The notes beneath the pieces were generated by a model. It was not told the origin of the DNA, searched no databases, and saw nothing but the letters and a program-made list of their open reading frames with translations. This document shows, piece after piece, positions 46,946-58,165 of a DNA stretch of 64,000 bases. Every line of letters begins with the position of its first letter. The stretch's first letter is position 1. The stretch lies in contig NC_060247.1 of assembly GCF_921293095.1 (NCBI RefSeq), forward strand, positions 55,525,111 through 55,589,110, in the 5' to 3' direction. Source of the DNA: Ischnura elegans (Eukaryota; Arthropoda; Insecta; Odonata; Coenagrionidae). The position numbers were made by a program, and so were the translations under genes.

Positions 46946-47590
46946 TGACTGAGACAAACCACTACATAGCATAGTTTCTTGAAAATTTACAAAAAAATTG
47001 CGCTTTCAAAAGTGGATTCCCGCAACTCTGGCAGAAATAATAGTATTTCTAGGTTTGCTCATATCGATGGGAATAAATAAGAAACCAAGCTTCAGAATGT
47101 ATTTTATCGGAAAGCATGTATTCGAAACTCCATTTTTTCTCAATGTAATGGGAAGGTTTTCATTGCACCATAATTTTCTCTGTTTTGTAGATAGAAAGAG
47201 GAAGGAAGTTGTAAAAAAGATCTTACCACTACAACATTTTGCCCATTAGTGAATATTTGAAACTTAGTGAACAAAATCATAGCAGGACAGAATTTAGAAC
47301 AGAGCAAAAGGACAGCTCTCGGTTACCGATACGGAATGTGCTCAATCGACCAGACTGCAATTTGTTCAGCAAAACCCACAAATTGAAAAATATAGGGTTG
47401 AATGAAGAAAGTGTGTAGTGAGTGAGAAAAACATAGAGAGATATGATACAAGATACAGATGCAAAACTGCCCAGGAACCTGCGTAGGACCCTGTTTTGAG
47501 AAACACCAGACTGTTCAACTTCTAAATACGGCATACAGGGAGCAGGCAAAAGTAAACAGCGCTGAAAATTGTAAGTATGTATTGTATTAA
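46946..47590 (+). pseudogene. piggyBac transposase remnant
   Basis: VTETNHYIA is followed by a stop; then comes the conserved block IPATLAEIIVFLGLLISMG, then INKKPSFRMYFIGKH and FFLNVMGRF, typical of the piggyBac transposase N-terminal half. After 47250 the reading breaks. At 47455-47590 the cysteine-rich C-terminal domain appears (YRCKT, one-base shift, CPGTCVGPCFEKHQ). The central catalytic region with its aspartates is mostly missing. It is a non-functional relic. Confidence 0.85.
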
Positions 47591-49740
47591 TATTTATCAA
47601 GTTCAAACAATTTTCAGAGAATAAAATTTTTTGAAATTTTTGCAGTGATTGATTACGACACTAAAAATATTTTAATTAATGTCTGCACAAAAGCTTCAAC
47701 GCCTCCGAAAAACTAAGTGCTTGCAAATCTTGTTCGAAGTGAAATCAGTTCCATAGTGATTTAAATGAATCTTCGATCAATAATTCAGTTTTTTTAAATG
47801 AGGAACATATTGTCCTATAGTTAGTCTAAGGAAGGGTGACTTCACAATACATTTACCATTATTCAATTTATACATTTGAACTAGACAGATTCCAGCAATA
47901 AAGTTTCAATGCAACATTTTTATTTTTTAATGTACAAAAGATATTTACAATAAAATTTCATATGACAGGCATAATTATTAACAAAGCTTTATGAGGTCAA
48001 AATGGGAAAAAAATGGGAATATTAAAAGTTCAGAAAACAATTCGATAATCTCATTTGATGGTAAATTCATAATTTTAATAATGAGATGTTTTGGAGTATC
48101 AGTGCATGGAAAATATTTTTTGAAGGGATATTACATCGTAAATTAACTGCTTATAAGGTTTTCTTTAAAAAAGTAATGCTATTTGTACCACTTTTTTATA
48201 GAGTTCGATGATACAGTCTGATGCACCTTTCCAAGAGTTTTAATATTTGAAAGGCTCTGAAATTTCTAGATATATCATTGCAAATCCATTTCATAAGTCA
48301 ATGAATCATTATCCAACATTAACAAAATATGGCCAGGCATAATTCAATCAATATTTACATAAATCACATTGGCTTTTAATCAAACAAAAATATTATTCTA
48401 CTTTTTCTACTCTCCAATAGGCATTTCAACTTAATGCTCATTGTGATAGCTCAATAACTATTGTCTTTTTCACAGTGAATCCATAATTTAAAAAAAAAAC
48501 AACACCAACATCTTGATACATAGAGATGTCAACAACTGAGCAATACAATAATTATTCATTGAAGTCACTTTCCTTCGAGAAAAAATTACATTGTTTAAAT
48601 GTTTTAATGGTGTATTAAATTTTTGAGTAATTGAAAAGTAACTCATTGATTGCTGGTTAAATATCCAAACACTAATCATTAGCACTGCTTTTGCAGAAAA
48701 TTTAATTTCTTGCATGGGGAAACAGCGCATGCAATCCCTCGAAAAATTGTTCACTATCAATGAGCTCCAAGGCCTATCAGAATCTGCTTTTCTTTATAAT
48801 CTCTTTCAAAATTAGTTTCCATTCCCAGCCTAATCAGTGCAGAACAACTATTATGGTTTCAATACCAGGACCAAATTGTGCAGGAGGTTTAAATTCCAGA
48901 GTGGACATGCTCATTAATTATTATTATTATAAATATTATAGTTAATGCATTAATATAATTTTTACTGGCTCATCTGGCTAAAAAATCCTTATGAAGGCCG
49001 TTGATTGGAGAGAAGCCTGTGATGCAGAGGTCTGCTTGGTGCAGCCTTCGACTTGTCACGGCTTTGGACTTATTTAAAGCTCGTACCATGTTCCCTTTTT
49101 GTTAAAAGTAAGTAGTTCTGGATTTACACTCAGATAGCTACTAGCACCTATAAAAAGTGTATTTACAGACAATTACATACTCTAAATCAAATGTCAAAGG
49201 GCAATAACGCTTGCACATAATCCATAGAGTATTAAATCCAAAGTAATTTGGTAGTCAAACAAGGAAAAAATATCATTTGACCAACCCCAAAAATTCAGTT
49301 CAATAGCTGTTGATCAATGGCACATAATACACTCTTTATTATCATAATTAATGATAAACACCATTTGATATTTACAGAGGAACATTGATGCATGATAAGA
49401 CAACCAGTGTTTAAGTACCTTGGGCTATCAATTCAATCTTATTAATTTCAATTTCTGAACAACAATAGCCTTTACCTTGTTAAACTTTCGCTCACAAAAT
49501 GTCTGCTGGTGGCCACATATGAGAGGTGTTACTCCTTTAATTGTGAGGCCTCGAACGTTGAGTTTAAGGATGCTTATTTAGGAATCAATGATTTTCTCCT
49601 TTACTATATTCACTATGGTATGTCTTTGATTCCCAAAATCTACAGCATTTAAAATTGAGGAATGTTGTCGGAATTTTTTAAAATCCTTATTTTATTGAAT
49701 TAAGGTAAGCATTAGCAATTTGCATTAGGCATTAAAGAAT
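47591..49740. other. Intergenic, no gene recognised
   Basis: AT-rich. 49035-49135 shows a faint resemblance to the SINE 3' half (GTACCATGTTCCCTTT, GTTAAAAGTAAG), too weak to call. Frames at 48488-48760 and 48760-48945 have no coding features. Confidence 0.4.
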
Positions 49741-49742
49741 TA

Positions 49743-50585
49743 CAGTAAACTCTTGATTATCCATGCACGAGAGCCATCCTACTTTGATGTGTACCCTGAC
49801 CTTTGTAAAAAATGTAATCAGATAATATAACACCAAGATAATCATACTTTAATGCAAGAATACACACAATCTATTATTTCAATCGAAGTCTCTTGTGAAA
49901 GTTAATAATATTCTTTACTTGCTGACAAGGAACGCTTTACTTGGACTTTTTGTTCACTTGGACATCTATTCTACAATGGCAGAAGATAAAAAGTGGCAGA
50001 AAAAAACTCTTGATTAATTTTAAATGATTCCTTTAATAGATAACCAATTGGAAATTAAGGAAATGTTATCTAAGATGTTTAAATGTATTTTTCATATTGC
50101 AAATGAAAAGTTATTGCCATGGCCTGACATGCAATTGAATACAGCCCAAGGGAACCGGAAATTCGTCACACTCAGGAATGTTTACGGAATGACCAGTCAA
50201 GGTCAAATGGGAGAGGATGAGGACAGTAGAAGTGAATGTAAAGAGGGAAATGGAAGCAGTGACACATGGAGGAGAGATAGCATGAGTCACAGCAAGGTGC
50301 TAGCCTGGGTAGACAGCTTGCTGGAGTAAGTGGAGTGTTGTGAAAACTATTACAATGTCGTTATCACCCCTAAAAAGATCCGCAGTTGGGTGAAGAAAGC
50401 TCTCAGTGAGTCCTTGAAGTAATCTAAAATAATAGAATATGTGCATGAATATAAATATATCATTTTATTTTAGTATATGTATTGTGAATACATGTAATAA
50501 GAAATAAAAGAATAAGTTTGGATTCTCCTTGTTTTATTTGTACTGCTTCTCACCATCCTTACCCCAAATTATCAGGAGTTTACTG
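49743..50585 (+). mobile_element. Tigger/pogo-like element, sister of 22363-23082
   Basis: The ends CAGTAAACTCTTGATTATCC and TTATCAGGAGTTTACTG are inverse repeats, flanked by TA (49741-49742 and 50586-50587). Just before the right side, the plus strand reads SHSKVLAWVDSLLE, a stop, then VECCENYYNVVITPKKIRSW, like the C-terminus of Tigger/jerky transposases. Most of the transposase is gone (843 bp total). Confidence 0.8.
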
Positions 50586-50587
50586 TA

Positions 50588-53454
50588 CTCTATTTTGCCA
50601 CTGCAGATTATTCTTCCGTGAGCCGTGATTTAAGTTTTATTCTACTAAACTGTGGATTAGTTAAATAGTTGCCACACTACAGATGAAATAGGTCATGCAG
50701 AAAAATAATGTTCGATAAACTATGGGGTGTCAAATGATTAGTAACTGGGATTATGAGCCAATAAAAATATGTGCTAGAGAATTATAAATATTTGTCATTG
50801 AATGTCATTATGGTCTCTTTGTGTTTCATTTTACATTTCATGTTTACTAATTTGAGCCATAATGTGAAAAATAATGTAAAAATGTTTTCTTTAGTCAATG
50901 TATCATAAAAAACTGGAGATGGAAAGAAAGAAAACTATTGCTGCAGCACTTCCAGCCTAAAAAGATTCATTGTTTCAGGGGTAATTACGGCCAAGAAAGA
51001 AAATGAACCTATCGAAATGCGTAATGGCTTCACAAATATCAGACGAAAGCCTTTCTCAGTTGATATTCTTTACATAAGAGATATTGTCAGACATTTTGTT
51101 CCTCATGATCAGTAATTCCTTGGCCAGGGCCTGGAGATATAAGCTTGATAGTGCGTATTATGTGCCATGATGTGAGCTATAGATCCTTATTTTAGTTAAG
51201 CTTCAATGGCTCAATAGTAGTTAAGGTCAGAAAACCTTTGGAATATCTGTAAAAATATTGGATCACCAATGTGGCCCTCCCTATACAAAGGCTAACTATA
51301 ATTTGGAAAAGGATTTTTGTAAAAAAATACTGATGGCAGCACATATGTATTCTTCCATTCAATTTGATTTCACCTGTGCAGCATTTCCCAAACTTAGGAA
51401 TGGCTTTCCTATCTGGATACAAAGTTTTACTTTTGCTACAGAGTACATATGAGAATGAGTATACTGAAATAAATTTGAGATAGATATCATCTGTTTAAAG
51501 TAGAATATTACAATTCTAAAACAAATTTGAAAAAAATAAAAGTATACCGAAGCTACGAAAAACTTGTTTTAAGTCCTCATGATATGGCTTATATGTACTT
51601 AATTTATAATAATTTTAACTTCCATTATAGTAAGGGAAATGCTCAGCTAGCTAAGGTGACTCAAAACAAACTTCACATTTCAACATCCATATGAAACCTG
51701 GCCTAGCATAAAATAACATAAAGAGTTATAAAGGCTCAACATTAAAAGCATTAACCCAAAACCAAATACATAACTACACATAATAATTTCATAGATCACA
51801 ACATTATATCTCCCTTTCATCAGGGGTGATAAATGAATGGTAAGGTAACTGAAGATAAAAAAAATAATCTTTCCATAGAAAGAAAACCTTAATCTGCATC
51901 ATTAACTGTAAGAAGCATCCACTCCTAATGGGTTGGAATACTTATCATAAAACTATGTCTTTTTTTTAAAGGAAAAAGCTCAAGCCAAAGTAACTAGTGT
52001 GTGTACTATGTAACATTTTTGTTGTTTATGATATTATTTTAGCCTAAGAATCAAATTGCGAATGAAGGGTTTCGTATTCCAAATCAGTTTACCCCTGAGC
52101 CAATAATTATTCACTTATGCACATGGATTCCAAATGTTTTTGTCAAGCAAATATTTACCGTTCCAATGAATGCGAATATGTATTCAAGAGATAATAGTGA
52201 TGCAAATAATGAAATCAGACTTTATTAAAAGTAATTCTCTAATTTCATTCATGTGTTCAAAACTAGAGCATTGAGAAAGTCAGCCCAGGCACAGTTTTTT
52301 CCTCATAAAAATATAATTCATTTAACATAGGTACATGCACCATTGAACATCTGGGCATATCATATATATTTATTTATGTATTTAATTAAATGGATTGATA
52401 AATTGATATAGTATGAATAGCCCATTGTAACAATGAGCCAAGTAACTTTTCCCTGTTGGACTTGAGAGTGAACATATTTTTACTCTCTTCATACAAGTGT
52501 CAATATTTGCATCATTATGTACAATTTTAGAATATATGCTATAAAGTCATACTCTCAAATCACAAACATTGAAAGTGGTATCTTTTGAAAGCAGCTTTTT
52601 CACACAATTCAAGCAGAGACTCAATTTACTGGAGAAGCACAGCAAGCTTATCAAGGAAAAATTAAATGACTCAATTTAGTCAATCCCAGAATAAATCCAG
52701 CACATTTCATAACAACTTTATTTCAACAGCAACAAACAATAACAATGCTGCTGAATATTTATATTCAACTCGTCCTTAATATCAAGAAGTTTAAACAATT
52801 TCAACAATCATAAAGAAGCAAACAAGTGCCAACAGGCCAATAAAACGACAATATGTGTACTTGTAGGAAATGGTCAGAAATTTTATCCAGCATGAATAAT
52901 TCACATCAGATTTGAATAAATGAGAAAAATGGCCATTGTGTAAGCATAGTAACTTGCGGTAAGATGTGATTAACTTTTAATTCACTAGCCAAATTATTTT
53001 TTAGATAAAATTGTAGAATTAGGCAAATAATTGAATGTAGTCCACCTTTAGTGATGAGCTTTTCATATAAATTTATGTAGCAATTTATCTAGCATAAGGT
53101 TTATTTATATTATGTTTCATTGGTAAGGAGAATTTTTTTTTCAAGTTGTCCTCAAAGTATTAAAAAAGAATCTGTATCAAAATTGTTTTTACAAATCAAT
53201 TTTTTTGGAAATATGACCCTAGCAGTAAAGCTTGTCAGAATTTGAAAATAATTAGCTTTAAAAAAGTGTATCATAATTCATTAGTTATCTTTGCTTTAAA
53301 ACCTGAAATTCTAGGAATGATAATGTATACTTTCACTCTGAAAGCTGCTTTTTTTTATCGGTCAACAAATTAAATAGATATCTGTAGTAACTTCATCACA
53401 AATTCAGGCAAACTTGATTGTGGTTTTGATTCTTACCAAATAACACTCACATAC
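50588..53454. other. Intergenic or gene 3' flank, no feature recognised
   Basis: The part next to 53454 may be 3' untranslated sequence of the minus-strand gene ending at 53475; a reversed polyadenylation hexamer occurs at about 53100-53105. Frames at 51192-51452 on both strands show no family features. Confidence 0.4.
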
Positions 53455-53474
53455 CATCAATAAATCCATGGATA

Positions 53475-54079
53475 TTACTGAAGGCTTGTACTCCTTTCTT
53501 GCAGTTCATACTGAAATATAATAATATATTAAATTGATTTGTGCCTTTTACACTTCACTCATACTTGCACTCATTATTTTGGATCAGCACATAATTTGAG
53601 CTCTATTATAGAGTATCCAACAATAAATTCATACAAACACCCTTACTGCCGCTAAATTTCTTCTCATACCTCTTCCGTAGGTGAGTCTTTCTCATAATGG
53701 TGAACACTCGTCACCACCTGAAAGGAATGATCACACTTCTCATCTACCCCGAGATTACTATCGACTGCGCAGTCTCCACTGCCGTTATCACCATTGTCAA
53801 TCACCCTATTTGCACCTTGAAGGCTCCCGATGTTGATACAAGTGTCTGGAGACTTCTCCAAGCTAAGTCTGGCACCCGAGTCCTTGTCCAAGAGAGCGGT
53901 GCTCTCTCCACACTCCTCGTCACCCGTCATCGACCCTTCTCCACCCGAAGGGCGTCGGGTGGGGGATGGATGATTCGAAGGAGGGGGCGACGAAGGGGTG
54001 CCATCCACAGCCATGTCTTCCTCCTTCGCCAGGGTCACTTCCACATCAACGGATGAATCCTCACTAAATCCTTGAACTT
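53475..54079 (-). CDS. Unidentified gene, last two coding exons (acidic Ser/Pro-rich tail)
   Basis: A 410-nt open exon (54079-53670) has a very good acceptor: a long pyrimidine tract, then TATAAG|AA. It also has a good donor, GAAGAG|GTATGAG. It is richer in G+C than its surroundings. It encodes about 136 residues, starting VQGFSEDSSVDVEVTLAKEE and continuing with a Pro/Ser/Arg stretch (SSPPPSNHPSPTRRPSGG), then ESTALLDKD, then many Asp/Asn/Gly residues. The next acceptor (TTTCAG at 53511) opens an exon read in the same phase as YELQERSTSLQ, followed by TAA at 53475-53477. No domain is recognised. The composition suggests a disordered cytoplasmic tail, such as that of a membrane protein. The 5' part must lie at higher coordinates; possible exons at 60210-60378 and 58817-58890 encode hydrophobic segments but are not linked by evidence. 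That this is a gene: fair; its function: unknown. Confidence 0.5.
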
Positions 54080-55253
54080 CTTATACAAAACAGACAAAAA
54101 AAAGTTTTAGGCCTTGGTGATTGAGAATTGGATTTCAAACAATCTACGATTCCATGCAGATCAATCAACTGAAATTGTGACAAATGTTAGAAGGTGCAAA
54201 GGACTTAATAATGCGGTGGTGAATGGTCAATCTTTTGCAGTCTACTGAATAGATGATCTGTGAATGTTTAATTTTGGTAATTAATTTTTCTTAATTTGGT
54301 AGAGGCCATTTGATGACTTGGTTCTAAATTCAATAATTATCACTTGTTAATAGTGGAAGAAGTTTGTTACATCAAGAAGATTTTTCAGGAGTGTATACTC
54401 TGAGGGGAATCTAAAATTTCAAAACCAAGAAATAATAATGAAATAAGACTTCTAATGTAGCCTGCATAGATGGGTAATGCTAAACTTCATTTCAGGCAGA
54501 AAAATGACACTTCCCAAGGAAAAATTACCTATCTTTGCCCATGAAATTGTTCCATCAAAATTTTCAATACATATTAGTCATTTTAGTGCCATCCCCTCTT
54601 ATTTTCAATCACCTTCTGTGAGTTTGCCAGTATTTAGGAGTTGCAAAGTTAGGTAACCTAAGAAACATTTTAAAATAGAAATTACATTTGTCTAAGGCTA
54701 TTAAGGCAAGAGGTATTGTACAGGATTATTATTTTTTTAAGTGTAAAAAGTTATAATTTGTGTCAGGGTGTTAACATTGCATTAATACCCCTCATCAGTC
54801 AAAATCCTGAATGACCAAAATTTTTTTATATCTATCTGACTTCATTGCCCTCCCAGTGGATGGTCGCCATCTGATCAAATGCATTAAATTTAATTATGAG
54901 GTAAAGAGTGTATCAAAAAGCTGCCAATTAAAATTGATACCTGTAATATAAAAATCCAATACAGATACATAATTAGGTAACTTTTTTGCAGCCTCCTAAA
55001 TAATATGTTTAACGAGACTCATGTGATGGATAGCTCAAATGCTGTACCAATTGAATTCCAACAAATTATGCCATAGATTAAAAGGAAAGTATGAATGCAA
55101 AGCCACAATGACTTTACTCATTACATGCTTATTACTACAGGCAGAGAGAACTAGTAGAAGGTAGCAATAGGTAGTATTATCAATATTTAAATATTCCTAT
55201 TTGCAATGAATGCTTATTTAAGTTGAAAAAAATATAAATCCTTAAGTCATCAG
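54080..55253. other. Probable intron of the unidentified minus-strand gene
   Basis: It begins, on the minus strand, with the long pyrimidine tract before the acceptor at 54080. No further exon or element ends were recognised in it. Confidence 0.35.
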
Positions 55254-56436
55254 TGCACCCATGTCTTGCTTAGTGCAATTTCGTTATAGCACAAATTTGT
55301 TCCTCGGGTAAACATCCCAATCATTATGCTAAGTAAACATGAAATTACTCTCATTTTACGCAATTTTATAGTACTACTTGCTTCAAATCTAATTCTTTGT
55401 TTAATATTCCTTGAAATCCATTGCTGTGCAATGGCCAAAGACATTATTCATCATGCGTCAGGATAGCCGACCTACCAAAGTAATTTATCTCGTCTCCTCA
55501 ACTGAATTCCATTAGTTAATTTATACCATTTATTAAGTTTGGAGCTAATGGAAATGAGTTTTTTGAAAGCAATACGGTATGAGATGTCGTTTTCACCATC
55601 ATATAATCAGGCAAATTGACATCCTCATTAAAGGTCCACCCTAATGCCTTCAAGGTCAGCAGTGCATTTCATGGGGGAGGAATGGAGCAGTAGCCGAGTT
55701 GCATACAAATAGCACAAATAGCTTCAACATGTAAAAGGGTCTGAGAGAAAGTCCTATCACATTGGCTTCCATTTTTAGGCCCTCTGCAACTCAAAAATAC
55801 AGTGTGGCAGTTGTTCAGCATTGGAAGGTGATTGTGATAGGGCCTTACACAGTAAAAACCAAGTGAAAAATGGCAAAAAATAGAAGTACAGATAGAAAAA
55901 TAAAGAAGTATTCAAGATAAAGCATAAATGTAGAAGAGCCCAATAATGATCAATTGCTTTGAAAATAGAGCGTCATAGCAATATTGTGCGCAAGTTTAAG
56001 CTCACAACGTCGACAGTCCGTACTATTGTTCTGAATAAAGATGAGATCAGTTACATCAGCTACACCGACTTCAGGGAAGGGGTCAGTTCGTGTACGTGAA
56101 GTTCATCGCTGGAAAACAACGGAAGGACCTCTAATTACCTGGATTTATAAATAATGGTCAAATGATGTTCCTCTATCACAGGCAGTTATTTGCACAAAAG
56201 CTGTGGCTTTATTTGAATCAACAAAAGAAGATGAGGGTGGTGATTGCTCCGAGACAATTAGTGGAACTCTGGTTGGTTCCAGAATATTGAATGGCAAGCT
56301 GGTGTTTTCATGCTGCGATATCAGGTAAATCTGCAAGTGCTGAGAGCACCGTCATCGTAACATTTTCTGATGAACTGCAAGCTGTGATTGAGAGTGGCTC
56401 CCATCCCCTCAACTAGTTTTTAATTTTCATGAGACG

Positions 56437-57534
56437 CAGGGATGCCGACTCACAAAAAATATTGGGGGGCCCAAACCGGGGATCATGCCCCGGGAAATTT
56501 TTAATTAGTGAGTTTTAAGTTTTTTAAGCATTTAACCTTTTCCCTACTGTACACATATATATACGTGTGGACGTTTCCTAACCCGGGAGACGACGGGCGT
56601 ATATATGCGTGTGAGATTTTCCCGGCCAGGAGATCGAAAGCCGTATGTATACGTTTTCTAGCTACCCCCTTTTAGGTCGGTCGTGGGTTTACGACGTCTT
56701 TGCCTCGGGACCCAATGCTTCGGGGTTTAGGATTAACCCTCGGAATCTGGGAGCAGGTACCCGGACCCTTCATCTTTTAGAACCCCTCTCAGCGGTACGG
56801 GACAGCGGTCATTCAATTGTTTATACAGTCAATTTTCGAAATAAATATTTGTTCATTTCTCAAGAAATATACACTAAGAATTGAATTATTTGTCTTTTGA
56901 GCCACGTTTACAATTTTTAAACGAAATTCTACGACAAATGTTAACTTATATCTCGAGTTATGTATAAACATCAACATGGAAATTGTTGCTGCGATAAATG
57001 CGTTAATAATGGCCTTAGAACTTCGTTTAAAATTTGACAATGCTCAGATAAAAATGAGGAATTCAATTCAAAGTCTGTAATTTACGTGCAAGCAACAATT
57101 ATCCATTTGCTAAATACATATAAGCAATACATAAGTTGACCGCGAACCAATGCCGCAGGTATGGTCGTAAACCCGGAAAGGAGGGAATCACAACTACTCT
57201 CGGAGTCCGAGATAATGTGAAGTCCCTGCGTGGAGGGGTCGAAAAAGGTTCAGCAAGACCCTTCTTAACGAATGCCCTCCAAAAATGCTCCGTACCACGA
57301 GAAAGAAGAGTCTCTTGGGGCTCAGTACAGCAGTCATGCTAAGACGAAAACTCTGCCGTCTCGAAAGGGTTAAGAAGAGTCATATGATCAACATTAGAAC
57401 CTTGATAACTCGAATCTCGATATCAGGACACTCCGGGGAAAATCAACAAGTCTGACACATTTTTTCCTCACACCCACAACAGATTTTTCGAAGGGGCTTG
57501 GGCCCCCTCAGGCCCCATGGAGTCGGTGCCACTG
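56437..57534. mobile_element. hAT-type element with 8-bp target duplication, nested
   Basis: The ends CAGGGATGCCGACTC and GAGTCGGTGCCACTG are inverse repeats. The exact 8-bp ATGAGACG flanks it (56429-56436 and 57535-57542). It is interrupted by the TTAA-flanked element 56532-57373. Without that it is only about 255 bp, a MITE. Confidence 0.85.
56532..57373. mobile_element. piggyBac-like TTAA-flanked element, nested
   Basis: TTAA sits at 56532-56535 and 57370-57373, with CCTTTTCCCTAC and CTCGAAAGGG inside. The left side repeats a palindromic word three times at spacings of about 50-60 bp: ACACATATATATACGTGTGG, GGGCGTATATATGCGTGTG and AGCCGTATGTATACG. Frames at 56645-56884 and 57136-57342 show no transposase motif. 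Confidence 0.7.
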
Positions 57535-58165
57535 ATGAGACGGGATTGTTTTGGAATAGGATTCAATCTGGTTCATTCATTTTCAGGGAAGAATCTGGGT
57601 TAGGTTTCAAGGGCATTTAACGAACGTTTTATGTTGTTGCTGGGTGCTGCCTAAGGAGACTTCACATTAAAGCCACTTATGATTTATCATTTACAAAGTG
57701 TGCGAGCAATGAAATGCATTCAAAGTAGCATTTGCCTGTCATTTGGATGAGAAAAAAAGGGCCTGGGTGACATAAGAATTGTTTTCAGACTGTTTTCAAA
57801 ATTTGTCAACTGCCAGCAATGCATTACAAATTCCTGAGATAGCATCCATTTTTTCCAAGATGTTAGCCCACCTGCATGAAAGGAGGGAATTCCAAAAGCA
57901 CATACAAATTTTTTTAAATGAAAAAAAATCTTTGAATGCGTGCCTAATAACTTGAAAGATATTTTAAAATGTTTACATAAATAAGGTTTTATAAGGCTAT
58001 TATTAGAAATATATATGATCTATAGGAAATTCAATGCCCAAGACCTATGCTACTGGTAATGCATCCCCATCTTTCCACTACTAAAATGATCTCAAATTAT
58101 GCAAATTCGATCAGCGCAAAGACCCCAAGGAATGCATCCCTTGCACTAAGCGAAGCATGGGTGTA

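Larger units (their letters stand above)
55254..58163 (+). mobile_element. Tigger-like element (family E, copy 1) holding two nested elements
   Basis: The left end TGCACCCATGTCTTGCTTAG mirrors the right end CTAAGCGAAGCATGGGTGTA (about 25-bp inverted repeat with a few mismatches). Near 55990 the plus strand reads VRKFKLTTSTVRTIVLNKDE, the helix-turn-helix of Tigger/pogo transposases, then decays. The hAT at 56437-57534 is inserted in it, which in turn holds a TTAA element. Own length is about 1.8 kb. A 5' half copy is at 62540-63232. Confidence 0.8.
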
